The translations under genes were made by a program, and so were the position numbers. This document shows, piece by piece, positions 1-8,768 of a DNA stretch of 32,008 nt (positions within the stretch are counted from its first letter, which is position 1; each line of letters begins with the position of its first letter). The DNA comes from a virus. The stretch spans positions 2,449-34,456 of IMG/VR virus record IMGVR_UViG_3300029787_000170; one strand, 5' to 3'. The notes under the pieces are model-generated. The model was not told the DNA's origin and did not search any database. It worked only from the letters and a program-made list of their open reading frames with translations.

Positions 1-158
1 GTTTGACCTGGAATAACTTTTGTTGCATCTGTTCTCACTCTATAATCTGGAACATTTATTCCGCCTCCACTAGCTCTTCTCATAAGCTCTGGACCACTAG
101 CCATAATACCAGCAGCTCCACCTTTTTTACGAAACATTTTTCTATTGTATACGGTCAT
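1..158 (-). CDS. Truncated virion-associated hypothetical protein (3' end off the window)
   Basis: Only the first 52 codons are present; the gene runs off the left edge. The start is the ATG at 158, whose A is shared with the TAA stop of the preceding gene (TAATG), the junction used throughout this operon. A second in-frame ATG lies at 137. The visible protein starts with a basic stretch (MTVYNRKMFRKKGGAAG) and continues with a GIMASGPELMRR segment and a glycine-rich turn. It follows two internal-virion-like genes, so a virion or ejection-related role is a guess from position. No domain can be assigned from this fragment. Confidence 0.65.
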   Translation of the reverse strand, partial: MTVYNRKMFRKKGGAAGIMASGPELMRRASGGGINVPDYRVRTDATKVIPGQ

Positions 159-1069
159 TATGTAGCTCTTGGTTGAAAATTAAATAAGTTTCCTATGCCT
201 CCAGCGGCACCTGCAGCACCTATACCAGCAGTAACTAGTCCTAATCCTCTTGATAAATTACTTGGATCAGGGGTAGTGGTCGTTGAATAAGTTTGATTTA
301 ACGCTGGGACACCTCTAAAGATATCAGACAAAAATCCAATCTGTTGATAAGGCAATGCTTGTTGTGCAAGTTGATCTGCTCTTTCAACATCTCTTTCTCT
401 TTGTCCTTGCTGTTGTTGCAGACCACCAATCCCTAACAATGTATTAATATCTTGTACACCCATTTGTTGACCAAGTTGACCTAATCCAGCTTGAGAAACA
501 CCCAACTGTCCTGCTAACTGTGCTTGTCTTAATTGTTGATTTGCCGCTTGTTGTGCCGCTGATTGTGCTTGTGCAAAACCTTGTGATCTTAACTGTGCAC
601 CCGTTCTTGCTTGTTGATCCATTACACCTCTGGCAATTTCTCCTTGCATAATAGCTTGTCTTGAGCCACCAAATGCACCTGCTCCAGCTGCACTTGCTTG
701 AGCTTGGTTTTGCTGTTGTTGTCCTTGTCTCGCTATATCAGCTTGTGTTGCTGCAATAACATCTTCTGTATAAGGATCCATAAATTGCTTGTAAGAGTCT
801 GGAGAATATTGTGCTCCTTGAGCACCCATAATACCTTGTTGAACGGCTTGACTACCTTGATCTAAATAAGGTTGAAACGCGCCAACACCACCTAAGGCAT
901 TTGCTATGGCTTGTTGTTGTCCTTGTGACAAACCTTCTACAGTTTGTTTAAAGTAAGGCATTTGTGAGCCTTCACCTGTTAAGCCTTGAGCACTTGCAAA
1001 TATATCGGCTAACATCTCTTCTTGAAATGGAGCCAATCTTACGGTTTGTTCTACACTTTGTTGAGCCAT
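158..1069 (-). CDS. Gln/Ala-rich putative internal virion (ejection) protein
   Basis: The 303-residue protein is very rich in Gln and Ala and largely predicted helical. A PYTEDVIAATQADI segment (about residues 99-112) is followed by GAFGGSRQAI (131-140), a pattern I recognise from hypothetical virion-associated proteins of marine phages. The C-terminus (about 275-297) is a Gly/Ala-rich hydrophobic stretch that could associate with a membrane. It lies at the distal end of the tail genes and overlaps its upstream neighbour by one base. Podoviruses often place ejected internal proteins here, so an ejection role is inferred. No enzymatic motif is visible. A structural accessory protein of the tail is the alternative. 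Confidence 0.75.
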   Translation of the reverse strand: MAQQSVEQTVRLAPFQEEMLADIFASAQGLTGEGSQMPYFKQTVEGLSQGQQQAIANALGGVGAFQPYLDQGSQAVQQGIMGAQGAQYSPDSYKQFMDPYTEDVIAATQADIARQGQQQQNQAQASAAGAGAFGGSRQAIMQGEIARGVMDQQARTGAQLRSQGFAQAQSAAQQAANQQLRQAQLAGQLGVSQAGLGQLGQQMGVQDINTLLGIGGLQQQQGQRERDVERADQLAQQALPYQQIGFLSDIFRGVPALNQTYSTTTTPDPSNLSRGLGLVTAGIGAAGAAGGIGNLFNFQPRAT

Positions 1070-2415
1070 TATGCTACCCTCTCTAACTCTGACATCATAT
1101 CATACATTCTTGCTGCACCCAAGTCCCTATCTCCACCACCAGCACCTCTTACAGCTTGAGCGGTTAATACGAACTCACCATCGGATAATCTTGCTGGAAC
1201 AGAATCACTTGTACCTGTCCCTGGTCCATTGACCTCTCCACCTTCATTCATGTAATTTGCTATCGAACCAAGACCTGTTAAAGCCGAACCAAGACCCTCT
1301 TTTCTTGCTTGACCACTTCCAAACGGTGATACTCCAGCACCTGAAACACCTCTTGAAAAATCTTGTCCAAATAAATTAGAAATGTAATCTGTTCTTTCGT
1401 TTTGAGACATGCCTTCCATTGGATTTGGACCTGCTTTTTCCATTGGTTTTCCAAATGAATCTAGTCCATCTCCGTCTTCGTCAATTTGCACATATTGAAG
1501 TTGTGCATCTGATCTTGAGTTATCAATTGTTGCGTAAGCGTTACTCCCCATTTTATTTTTAGCTGCGTCAAATAAATTATTTTTCATTTGATCTGTAAGA
1601 GCAGGCAGATTCCCACCTAATTGATTTGCATTAGGCATACCTAGTCCACCAACTACTCCAAATTGGTTAATACCTTGCATACCACCTAAACCAGAACCTG
1701 CTGTTATATCAACACCAAACTTATCTTGAGCCATGTCGCCAACTTGATCTAAGAAAGGTTGTATCTGATCTGCTCTACCTTTAATTTCATTATGAAGACC
1801 TCTATTAATTGTCTCTCCTAACATGTGAAGACCTCCAGAAGACATAGTAACAACTTCTTCATCTTTATCATCTTTACGTCTATTTTTTAAATCTTCAAAA
1901 TATTGTTTTTTTTCTTCTTCATTATCTAAATTATAAAACTTGTCATCTATTCTGCCATAACCCAATCTTGATTTACCTTCTGGATAAGGTCGCATAGTAG
2001 TTTCAATTTTTTTCTCTTCTTCACCTAAACCTCCAAGAGCCGCTGCACCAAGTCCAAGAGCCGCTATGCCAGTTGGAGAGGTAAAGAAACTACTTGAAGC
2101 CATTGGTGTTGAAGCTATTTTTGAAAAATTAGCTGCTTGATCAAATCCATATGACTGACCAACTGGAATTCTTGATGCACTAGTTGCAAATGATGCATTT
2201 GATGGACCCATAAACTTCGATCCTGCATATCCAGCAAGTCCACCTAAAGCTGCAGCAGTTAAAGCATCCTCTGTGTCTCCTCCTCCAATAAGACTTCCAA
2301 TACCTGAACCAAGAGCCGCTCCAAAGGCTCCTCCACCCATTCCAAAGCCTATCGCACCTCCAATAATTGGTGCCGCTTGTTTTAGTGTTTTTGTGATGTT
2401 TTTAAATATTGCCAT
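1069..2415 (-). CDS. Glycine-zipper putative internal virion protein
   Basis: The 448-residue protein starts with a hydrophobic glycine-rich segment (about residues 15-46, dense GxxxG spacing) followed by another Ala/Gly stretch near 50-62, both resembling membrane-inserting glycine zippers. The middle is charged and low-complexity. The C-terminus (397-448) carries GTSDSVPARLSDGEFVLTA followed by VRGAGGGDRDLGAARMYDMM, a conserved ending that I recognise from marine phage virion-associated proteins of unknown function. It sits between the tail gene block and the Gln-rich protein, with TAATG coupling downstream. A role in forming or lining an ejection channel is inferred from composition and position; no homolog search was possible. 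Confidence 0.75.
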   Translation of the reverse strand: MAIFKNITKTLKQAAPIIGGAIGFGMGGGAFGAALGSGIGSLIGGGDTEDALTAAALGGLAGYAGSKFMGPSNASFATSASRIPVGQSYGFDQAANFSKIASTPMASSSFFTSPTGIAALGLGAAALGGLGEEEKKIETTMRPYPEGKSRLGYGRIDDKFYNLDNEEEKKQYFEDLKNRRKDDKDEEVVTMSSGGLHMLGETINRGLHNEIKGRADQIQPFLDQVGDMAQDKFGVDITAGSGLGGMQGINQFGVVGGLGMPNANQLGGNLPALTDQMKNNLFDAAKNKMGSNAYATIDNSRSDAQLQYVQIDEDGDGLDSFGKPMEKAGPNPMEGMSQNERTDYISNLFGQDFSRGVSGAGVSPFGSGQARKEGLGSALTGLGSIANYMNEGGEVNGPGTGTSDSVPARLSDGEFVLTAQAVRGAGGGDRDLGAARMYDMMSELERVA

Positions 2416-2454
2416 GATTTACCATTCTACCAATTATTTATCATTTATTCAATG

Positions 2455-2847
2455 CTAGATACCACTAATAGCACTTGTTGTTATTCTTGTCTTCGCAAAT
2501 TCTTGTATACTTGCAACAACATGAAGTCTATCTGCCGTTGCTGCTTGTACTTTTAATATTTCACCCTCATTCAATATGAGATCTTTTGTTAGTAATTCTA
2601 CTGTTGTGTTAGCTGCTACAGCAGTAACCTTAAATAAACTAAAGATTGTACCTGCTCCCGTTACTAAAGTTACTGTAATAGTGTCTGCACTACCCGAATC
2701 GTTAGAAACAAGTAAAGAGCTTACAACAGAAGCATTAAAATCGGCATCTGTTGGGACTGTATACAAAGTTGTAACGCTAGTACCATCTAAATCAACTTTT
2801 TCGTTTCTTAAGTTCTGTAAATATTGTGGTATACCACTAACTAACAT
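2455..2847 (-). CDS. Small beta-rich virion protein of unknown function
   Basis: This 130-residue protein alternates short Val/Thr/Leu strands with Ser/Asp/Gly turns, the pattern of a compact beta-sandwich. It has no Cys, no signal peptide and no membrane segment. Its ATG at 2847 shares one base with the TAA of the 781-residue tail gene, so the two are probably translated together. The position directly after the large tail protein suggests a tail accessory or decoration role, but I recognise no specific family. Confidence 0.7.
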   Translation of the reverse strand: MLVSGIPQYLQNLRNEKVDLDGTSVTTLYTVPTDADFNASVVSSLLVSNDSGSADTITVTLVTGAGTIFSLFKVTAVAANTTVELLTKDLILNEGEILKVQAATADRLHVVASIQEFAKTRITTSAISGI

Positions 2848-5192
2848 TACCTTCTCCCATCTGGTCGCATATCAACACGAGGTGTGCCTAATTTATATTT
2901 AACGCCCGTACCCGTTGATTCTACTTTTATGGCAAAAGAACGTCCCCGTACACGATAATCTATTTTATCTGTAAATTGTTCTATCGGAGTTGTCGTGCTT
3001 CGTGTTGCATTGCTTGACTCTGTTTGTAGAAAATTACCTCCAGCCGAGTTTTTTGCTTTCAGTGTAAAAGATACACTTGGCGTTGGATTACTGGAGCCAT
3101 TAAATGTAACATCGGGTAACATTTGTTTTATAGATACAAACTTATCACCATCTCCCATATCCATAGGTGCTGATTCAATGAACGAGGTCATAGCCGACCC
3201 ATCATCATCATTTGTTAACTCGTGATTATATAAATAAGAAGAACCTGTAGCCATTGGATAAGTTCTTATACCACGATCCATCCAAGCGTCTCTAACCAAT
3301 GTTCCATAATACCAAACTTTTTCGGCATAGTTATAAACAACATAAGCGTTAACAGAAGAACTGTCTGCTTTTGGATAGAACCAAATAACTTCACTAAATT
3401 CTGAATTTACGCCAACATGAACTTTGTCTCTTTCATCAAAATTAAAATCTAAAAATACTTTGTCTTTTACAGTACACGGCAGTTGTTGTGTGCCTCCACC
3501 ATAAAGATAAAAGGTATCAACGCCCATCCAGAACACAACGTCTTCAACGGCTACAGCAGAAGCTGGACTCATAATTGTGATGTTTTTTGACAATTCTTGC
3601 AGACCAAAAGTAAATGGTGGTCCGATGAATTTCATTGAGTGTAGTGTTTTGTTTGTAAATATAAGTATTTGTTGTTTTGTTTCTACGGCTTGAACAAAAG
3701 TAGAGCCTCCCCCTAATCTTAAATCTCCAGCTGTATTTGTTGCCGTTGGAAACCAATCAATAGGATTTTCTTGTGAGCTAAAACGGACAAGTAAGGGGTC
3801 TTGTATTCCGTTTCCTTGTGTTGTTGTAGATGTCGCACCAAATCCATCGCACCCAAAAGCAATAACATGGCGATCTTGATCAGATACAAGAACTTGTTTT
3901 GCTATAGTAGGAATACTTGTTTGATTAGAATAAAGAGGAGAGGTACTTAATTCTTTTGCACGAATACTAAATCCAGTTGATTTGTCCCAATAAAAAATAC
4001 CACCGTCTCTTGGATTTAAAAGTAAGTCTTCTCCAAAGTTGTCGTGTGACCATGTTCTTATCTCTGCTCCAGGAGCCGTGATTGACGCTGCTTGACCCCA
4101 TGCTACAAAGTCATTTGCAGAATCTGTATTACCCGTTGCTAATCTCACAAGCGTATCGTCTGCGTGTGTGGCTGCCGTTGTGCCACTTGCACCTCTAGTT
4201 GACGGACCTCCCCCCGTGCCTAAAGTATTAGAACTTATCGTTCCAACTGTAATCAATTCCTGTTCAATCAATATTAAATCACCCGCCGTGATGTTTGTCG
4301 AACTATCTACATCTATAGCCGTTTCACTTGCATCTAAGGCTTCATTAAGTTGAGTGGCTAACGCTCCGTCAGTCGTGCCGCTCCATTGACCCGCACCCCA
4401 ACCCGTACCGCCAACCGTGGCATCCGTACCTGTGTTTATTTGATAAACTGCTTTAGAATTATTAAATGTTAATGTTCCATTGGTTACCGAACCACCAGTA
4501 GTAGATGCACTTAATTCAAAATTTGTAGAATCTGTTATAGAACTAACAGTAGCACCCGCTGGTATTCCAGTACCACTTACTGTAGTACCTTCAATAAGAG
4601 AAGCAGTAGAATCCATTGTTATGGTTGGATCATTATTATAATCACAAGTCGCATCTGTAAAGGTACCGTTCCCAGTGTCAGAACTATTCGCTGCAACACT
4701 AGACGTAACCGTGTAGGTGTTTGAACTTATGATAGATGTAATTTGATATTCTATATTTAAAACAGTAGCTGTTATTAAACCGCCTAAACTGACTGCTCCA
4801 GAAAAAGTAACAAAGTCGTTGACATTTGCTCCATGTGCCGTGTCTGTAACAGTAAGAGTTGTTGAACCATTTGTTGCGGCAAAAGTTACATCTCCAACAC
4901 TTGTTGTAACTCTGTCTGGAGTGATGTCATTAAATTGTCCGCCTTCTTCAATATAATATTTAAGATGAGTTCCTATACCTAACAAATCAGAACTATCTAA
5001 GGCAACCCAGTTGTGTAGTCTTCTAGCAGAGCCAAGATAAGTATTATTGTTATGTTTTACCCAACCCCCAAACTTTTCTGGGAAACCATTACGAAATCTT
5101 ATTTTATCACCGTCAATGTAACCACCTTCACTGCTATACGAGGTGATATCTGATATAATCCCTGGTCTAAATTTTAAACTTGTGTATGCCAT
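2847..5192 (-). CDS. Large tail/stabilisation protein (P22 gp10- or T7 gp12-like role)
   Basis: The 781-residue protein starts with FRPGIISDITSYSSEGGYID and DKIRFRNGFPEKFGGW, a signature I recognise from the large tail-tube/stabilisation proteins of marine podoviruses. A Thr/Ser-rich insert fills about residues 100-350. The second half has propeller-like beta strands with repeated aromatic and Gly pairs (VVFWMGVDTFYLYGGG, EVIWFYPKADSS). It ends with YRVRGRSFAIKVES and RVDMRPDGRR, also typical of that family. It probably closes the tail after the adaptors. The functional label is by resemblance and gene order rather than a confirmed match. The gene starts and ends in TAATG overlaps. Confidence 0.8.
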   Translation of the reverse strand: MAYTSLKFRPGIISDITSYSSEGGYIDGDKIRFRNGFPEKFGGWVKHNNNTYLGSARRLHNWVALDSSDLLGIGTHLKYYIEEGGQFNDITPDRVTTSVGDVTFAATNGSTTLTVTDTAHGANVNDFVTFSGAVSLGGLITATVLNIEYQITSIISSNTYTVTSSVAANSSDTGNGTFTDATCDYNNDPTITMDSTASLIEGTTVSGTGIPAGATVSSITDSTNFELSASTTGGSVTNGTLTFNNSKAVYQINTGTDATVGGTGWGAGQWSGTTDGALATQLNEALDASETAIDVDSSTNITAGDLILIEQELITVGTISSNTLGTGGGPSTRGASGTTAATHADDTLVRLATGNTDSANDFVAWGQAASITAPGAEIRTWSHDNFGEDLLLNPRDGGIFYWDKSTGFSIRAKELSTSPLYSNQTSIPTIAKQVLVSDQDRHVIAFGCDGFGATSTTTQGNGIQDPLLVRFSSQENPIDWFPTATNTAGDLRLGGGSTFVQAVETKQQILIFTNKTLHSMKFIGPPFTFGLQELSKNITIMSPASAVAVEDVVFWMGVDTFYLYGGGTQQLPCTVKDKVFLDFNFDERDKVHVGVNSEFSEVIWFYPKADSSSVNAYVVYNYAEKVWYYGTLVRDAWMDRGIRTYPMATGSSYLYNHELTNDDDGSAMTSFIESAPMDMGDGDKFVSIKQMLPDVTFNGSSNPTPSVSFTLKAKNSAGGNFLQTESSNATRSTTTPIEQFTDKIDYRVRGRSFAIKVESTGTGVKYKLGTPRVDMRPDGRR

Positions 5193-6418
5193 TAAAATGC
5201 CTTTGTTGAAAGAGTTCCACTATAACTTTGTGTCGAGGTATCTATACTGCCTGTTCCACTATTTAGATCGGCTAACACATAAGGTTTACTATTAGCGTCT
5301 GTTCCTGATACGGTTAATGTTATACTAAAAGAACCATCTGTAGAGTTTCGATTTGAAACGGACGTATTACTTCCACCACCCGAATGACCCACAGTTGTAC
5401 CATCAAAAGGATCAGCACCACTTAAAGTATAAGTTGCTGCATTATCACCTGTACTTGCTTGTGTCATAAGATTAGTAAAAGTAAATTTTCTTCCCGTACC
5501 TCGTACTGTTAATCCGCCTGCACTTCCTGCTGCAATAGTCCATGTTCTGTTACCCCCTACAGCACCTCCCCCTGGAGAAGTGTCTGTAAATCCAACCAAA
5601 CCACCTTTAGTGCTCCAAGACAATCTTTCTTTGTTACCAGCAGAACTTCCTGGAATCACACTATCATAAATTGTACCACCTGACCAACTACCTGTAGTTG
5701 AACTACCTATTACAATGTTACCCCCAGCCGTAACACTGTAAGTGGTTGAAATACTACTTGTTGTATTACCATTAGCCGTTAAATCTTGTCCATTATTACC
5801 AAATATTTCATCAACATGAGTTTGTGATATTCCATTACCACTTCCTAACCAAGTATCAATAGCTAAACCCGTTCCAGCTGTTAACAATGTTCCATCATCC
5901 ATCACTAAAGTAGTTTCACTTGGAACCTGTGCATATCGACCTCCGTTTCTAGCATCACTGTCACCTGTGCTAGATGGGACGTTTACCCAAGTAAAACTGA
6001 CTGTTTGACTACTTGTATCAAAAGTATGATCTGTACTTACCACTAAACTTGAACTGTTTGTATTATCAAAAACAGCTGTACCTGTGTTATCTGTACCAGC
6101 TATAGCTTTAGTTGATGTTTTTAAAGTAGACTGAACATTACCAGAACCTTTTAATTCCAAAGCAGTGCTTGAGTTATTTGTTAACGGTGACCCAGCAGAG
6201 TTGAGTAAAGTTTTAGCGTTTGTATCTAATATAATTTTTTTATTGTTAGCAACATTATTTAAAGTTAAATTACCACTTATATTTTCACTCAATTTAAAAT
6301 ACTGTATAGGAAGGTTAATTTTACTTCCTGCTATATCATTTAAAACACCAGAGTTACTATCAACTAAAGATTGAGTTACTTCTGTGAAACCGACATTTGA
6401 TACCAAAGGTATAGACAT
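5192..6418 (-). CDS. Putative tail adhesin / receptor-binding-type protein
   Basis: The 408-residue protein is dominated by Thr, Ser, Gly and Asn in short repeating beta strands, with clustered NTSS/SGGGSNTSVSN stretches, as in phage tip or fibre proteins. A central segment contains TWVNVPSSTGDSDARNGGRY. Near residues 190-230 the sequence is more globular (WLGSGNGISQTHVDEIFG), perhaps a folded binding domain. No catalytic or trimerisation motif can be named. A strong AGGTGAT ribosome site overlaps the TAG of the upstream gene and fixes the start at 6418. It lies among fibre genes, so host attachment is the likely role. Confidence 0.7.
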   Translation of the reverse strand: MSIPLVSNVGFTEVTQSLVDSNSGVLNDIAGSKINLPIQYFKLSENISGNLTLNNVANNKKIILDTNAKTLLNSAGSPLTNNSSTALELKGSGNVQSTLKTSTKAIAGTDNTGTAVFDNTNSSSLVVSTDHTFDTSSQTVSFTWVNVPSSTGDSDARNGGRYAQVPSETTLVMDDGTLLTAGTGLAIDTWLGSGNGISQTHVDEIFGNNGQDLTANGNTTSSISTTYSVTAGGNIVIGSSTTGSWSGGTIYDSVIPGSSAGNKERLSWSTKGGLVGFTDTSPGGGAVGGNRTWTIAAGSAGGLTVRGTGRKFTFTNLMTQASTGDNAATYTLSGADPFDGTTVGHSGGGSNTSVSNRNSTDGSFSITLTVSGTDANSKPYVLADLNSGTGSIDTSTQSYSGTLSTKAF

Positions 6419-6425
6419 TTATCAC

Positions 6426-7304
6426 CTAAAATTTTACTGTTTCCGTAAATGAAAAAGCAGATCCATTAAATACACCTATTGCAAATTCAACACTCGCTCC
6501 TAATGTAAGTCCTTCGGAGGACACTGCACTATTATTATCCCAATCTAATGTTAAACTGTTTGCACTTGTTGTTTTATCTATAATTACATATTGTCCTGCG
6601 AGTAAATTTGTCACAGCAACTCTTAGTGTTTGTGAGCCACTTGCAACTGTTACCCTTTGATAAACAGACTGAGCACCACTTGGAGTAAGTGTTGTTGTAC
6701 CCGATATATTTAATGCAGTAGGAACTTCAACTAAATTAGCATTTACATAAGTTTTTATATCAGTAACGGCTGCTTGAACCATGGTTCCATTATCATTTAC
6801 AATAAGTCTGTCTGCGTCTGCTATTGTTGTTGCTGTAGCCGAAGTCGTACCCGCTAACATATCCAAGTTACCTGCTGCTCCGTCTAGTAAATCAATTACA
6901 TTCGCAGCACCTGAACCTTTGCCGTCTGCATAAATAAATCCTTTTGCGTTGTTTGCAATCGTCACCTCTCCACCGCTACTTGCTCTTTGTTTAAAAGTTA
7001 AAGCACCGCCCGATGTGTTATGAACGATATAAAAAGCTTCTCTTGTGTCGGGTGCAATCGTTAGAGCTGCGGCAGAACCTCCTAAACTACCCGTTAACTT
7101 CAAAACTCTAGTGTGTCCGTTTGACGTTTTATCACCGTCCGTCACAGTAATGTTCATATCACCTGATACGGCTACATCGGTTACACCATTTAAAGCTTTA
7201 TCTATAGTTTCTAAATTATTATTGGTTGTTGTACCCCAGGTTCCTGACTGTTCGCCAACCCCTATGAGTTCTATTCCACTATTGTCTGTATATGAACTTG
7301 CCAT
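6426..7304 (-). CDS. Tail fibre-like structural protein
   Basis: The 292-residue protein opens with NSGIELIGVGEQSGTWGTTT and NNLETIDKALNG, an N-terminal segment that I recognise from many marine phage fibre proteins. The body is a Thr/Ala/Gly-rich beta-repeat region. The last 80 residues (VYQRVTVASGSQTLRVAVTN, then a hydrophobic/Asp alternation) look like a compact beta domain. A GAGG ribosome site with an A-rich spacer precedes the ATG at 7304. It sits directly after the solenoid-repeat protein and before the adhesin-like gene, consistent with a multi-part fibre apparatus. Confidence 0.75.
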   Translation of the reverse strand: MASSYTDNSGIELIGVGEQSGTWGTTTNNNLETIDKALNGVTDVAVSGDMNITVTDGDKTSNGHTRVLKLTGSLGGSAAALTIAPDTREAFYIVHNTSGGALTFKQRASSGGEVTIANNAKGFIYADGKGSGAANVIDLLDGAAGNLDMLAGTTSATATTIADADRLIVNDNGTMVQAAVTDIKTYVNANLVEVPTALNISGTTTLTPSGAQSVYQRVTVASGSQTLRVAVTNLLAGQYVIIDKTTSANSLTLDWDNNSAVSSEGLTLGASVEFAIGVFNGSAFSFTETVKF

Positions 7305-7312
7305 TTTTTACC

Positions 7313-8437
7313 TCATGCGTCTATTTCTTCATATGTTTCTGTTGTTGTTGATTCTGGTGTAACCTCTGAATAACTTTCAGAACCACTCGGTGATATCTCA
7401 CTAAAACTTTCAGCACTATCTGGAGTAATTGTACTGTAACTTTCGTTTGCACTTGGTGACACCTCTGAATAAGTTGCAACATTTAAATTTAAAGATCTCC
7501 TTCTACTAACAACAGTATCATCTTTATCAATAACATCTTCGTATAATAACTCACCTAAAGTTGTTTTAAGAAAACTAACCTCTTGGCTCGATATACCCAC
7601 CCCTATCTTAATACTATTTGATGTCTGTGTAAACTCTCCACTTTGATCACTTACACCTAATCTTATTCTTTGTGCGGCAGATGTTTCTGTAAAATTACCT
7701 GATACTTCAGCAGAGGTTGTCGCTATTCTTGTTCCAATGCTTGTTTTTGTAAATTCTGCACTTTGTTCACTTGTGCCTACCGCTATCTTTATAGCATCCG
7801 TAGTCTTTGTAAAATCGCTACTTAAACTACTTACTCCCGCTAGTATTCCAACACCTACAGCAGTTTTAGATGAAATACCACTCATTTCAGCTGAACTCAC
7901 CCCTATCTTAATACCGTCCGTGGTTTTCGTAAAATCAGCACTAATATCAGAAGAAGTAACGGCTATTTTTATACCGTCCGTGGTTTGAGTATTCGTAAAA
8001 CTAATATCAGCATCACCCGTAAAGGTTGCGTTACCCGTGCTTGTTTGAGTATTCGTAAAACTAATATCTGATTCACCCGAAGCTATTTTTATAGCATCCG
8101 TAGTTTTTGTAAAGATTGCACTTTGATCAGATGAACTTAATCTAATTCTTTCTGCTACAGAAGTTTGAGTATTAATAGAACTCATTTCAGCCGAACTTAC
8201 ACCTATTTTTATAGCATCCGTAGTTTTTGTAAAGTTGCCACTTATTTCTGAAATACCGACTAGTATGCCAACTCCAACAGATTGTTTAGAAGCAATACCC
8301 GACATTTCAGCAACGCCAGAGGCTAACTTAATAGCGTCTGAAGTCTCGGTAAAATTAAAACTTTGAGTTGTAGTACCAAATAATACAGAGCTAACAGCTG
8401 AAAAAGGCTGTGCTGCAAATGCGTTAAAGCCTAACAT
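7313..8437 (-). CDS. Solenoid-repeat tail fibre protein
   Basis: The 374-residue protein has three parts. The N-terminus MLGFNAFAAQPFSAV is a short hydrophobic cap like those of marine fibre proteins. From about residue 27 to 300 there are 13 or 14 tandem units of about 20 residues with the pattern FTKTTDAIKI-x(4)-SxEMSG, most likely a beta-solenoid rod. After a spacer (YEDVIDKDDTVVSRRR) four shorter units of about 11 residues follow (SPSANESYSTIT, PDSAESFSEIS and similar), each ending in an aromatic/acidic pair. The repeats are also visible in the DNA, where near-identical blocks recur. It starts by a TAATG overlap with the chaperone gene, which supports a fibre role. Confidence 0.8.
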   Translation of the reverse strand: MLGFNAFAAQPFSAVSSVLFGTTTQSFNFTETSDAIKLASGVAEMSGIASKQSVGVGILVGISEISGNFTKTTDAIKIGVSSAEMSSINTQTSVAERIRLSSSDQSAIFTKTTDAIKIASGESDISFTNTQTSTGNATFTGDADISFTNTQTTDGIKIAVTSSDISADFTKTTDGIKIGVSSAEMSGISSKTAVGVGILAGVSSLSSDFTKTTDAIKIAVGTSEQSAEFTKTSIGTRIATTSAEVSGNFTETSAAQRIRLGVSDQSGEFTQTSNSIKIGVGISSQEVSFLKTTLGELLYEDVIDKDDTVVSRRRSLNLNVATYSEVSPSANESYSTITPDSAESFSEISPSGSESYSEVTPESTTTETYEEIDA

Positions 8438-8766
8438 TACTCAGTATTTGTCGGTTTTGTTGGAAAATTTATGTACTTTTCGTTTTCATCTTTTTTCATC
8501 TTTTCTTGCACCTTATCTACAGTATCTAAATCTTTTGTTATATCTCTTAACGATTGTCTATAAGTTTTAAAAGAAGAACTCATAGTTAAATCAGATAATC
8601 CAAGATAATCAGTTTCTTTTAATAAAACATCTCTTATATCTCTTAATTGACTTAAATTACGATCTAACTCTCCATCTGCCCAAGCCTTTTCTTCAGCATC
8701 TCTTAATGTCTCTTCTTCTGCTGTAAACTGAATTTTTTCACCATTTACTATTCTATATCTAGGCAT
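8437..8766 (-). CDS. Tail fibre assembly chaperone (Phage_tail_APC-like)
   Basis: The 109-residue charged protein contains RDIRDVLLKETDYLGLSD followed by FKTYRQSLRDI. This matches the known pattern of the phage tail assembly chaperone family (PF16778: R-x-LL-x-ETD...YRQ-x-LRDI). Such proteins assist fibre folding or attachment and are usually encoded next to the fibre gene. Here the gene lies between the 1244-residue fibre gene, which ends two bases upstream, and the solenoid-repeat protein, with which it overlaps by one base. The C-terminal tail (about 88-109) is Lys/Glu/Asn-rich and probably disordered. Confidence 0.78.
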   Translation of the reverse strand: MPRYRIVNGEKIQFTAEEETLRDAEEKAWADGELDRNLSQLRDIRDVLLKETDYLGLSDLTMSSSFKTYRQSLRDITKDLDTVDKVQEKMKKDENEKYINFPTKPTNTE

Positions 8767-8768
8767 AA

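Noticed and set aside
1-158. ACGGTC word at 151-156 as a third repeat block
   Set aside because: It is a single copy at the coding junction of two overlapping genes and has no neighbouring repeats.
2576-2902. Plus-strand frame opposite the 130-residue virion gene
   Set aside because: It spans the junction of two coupled genes on the minus strand and lacks a ribosome site.
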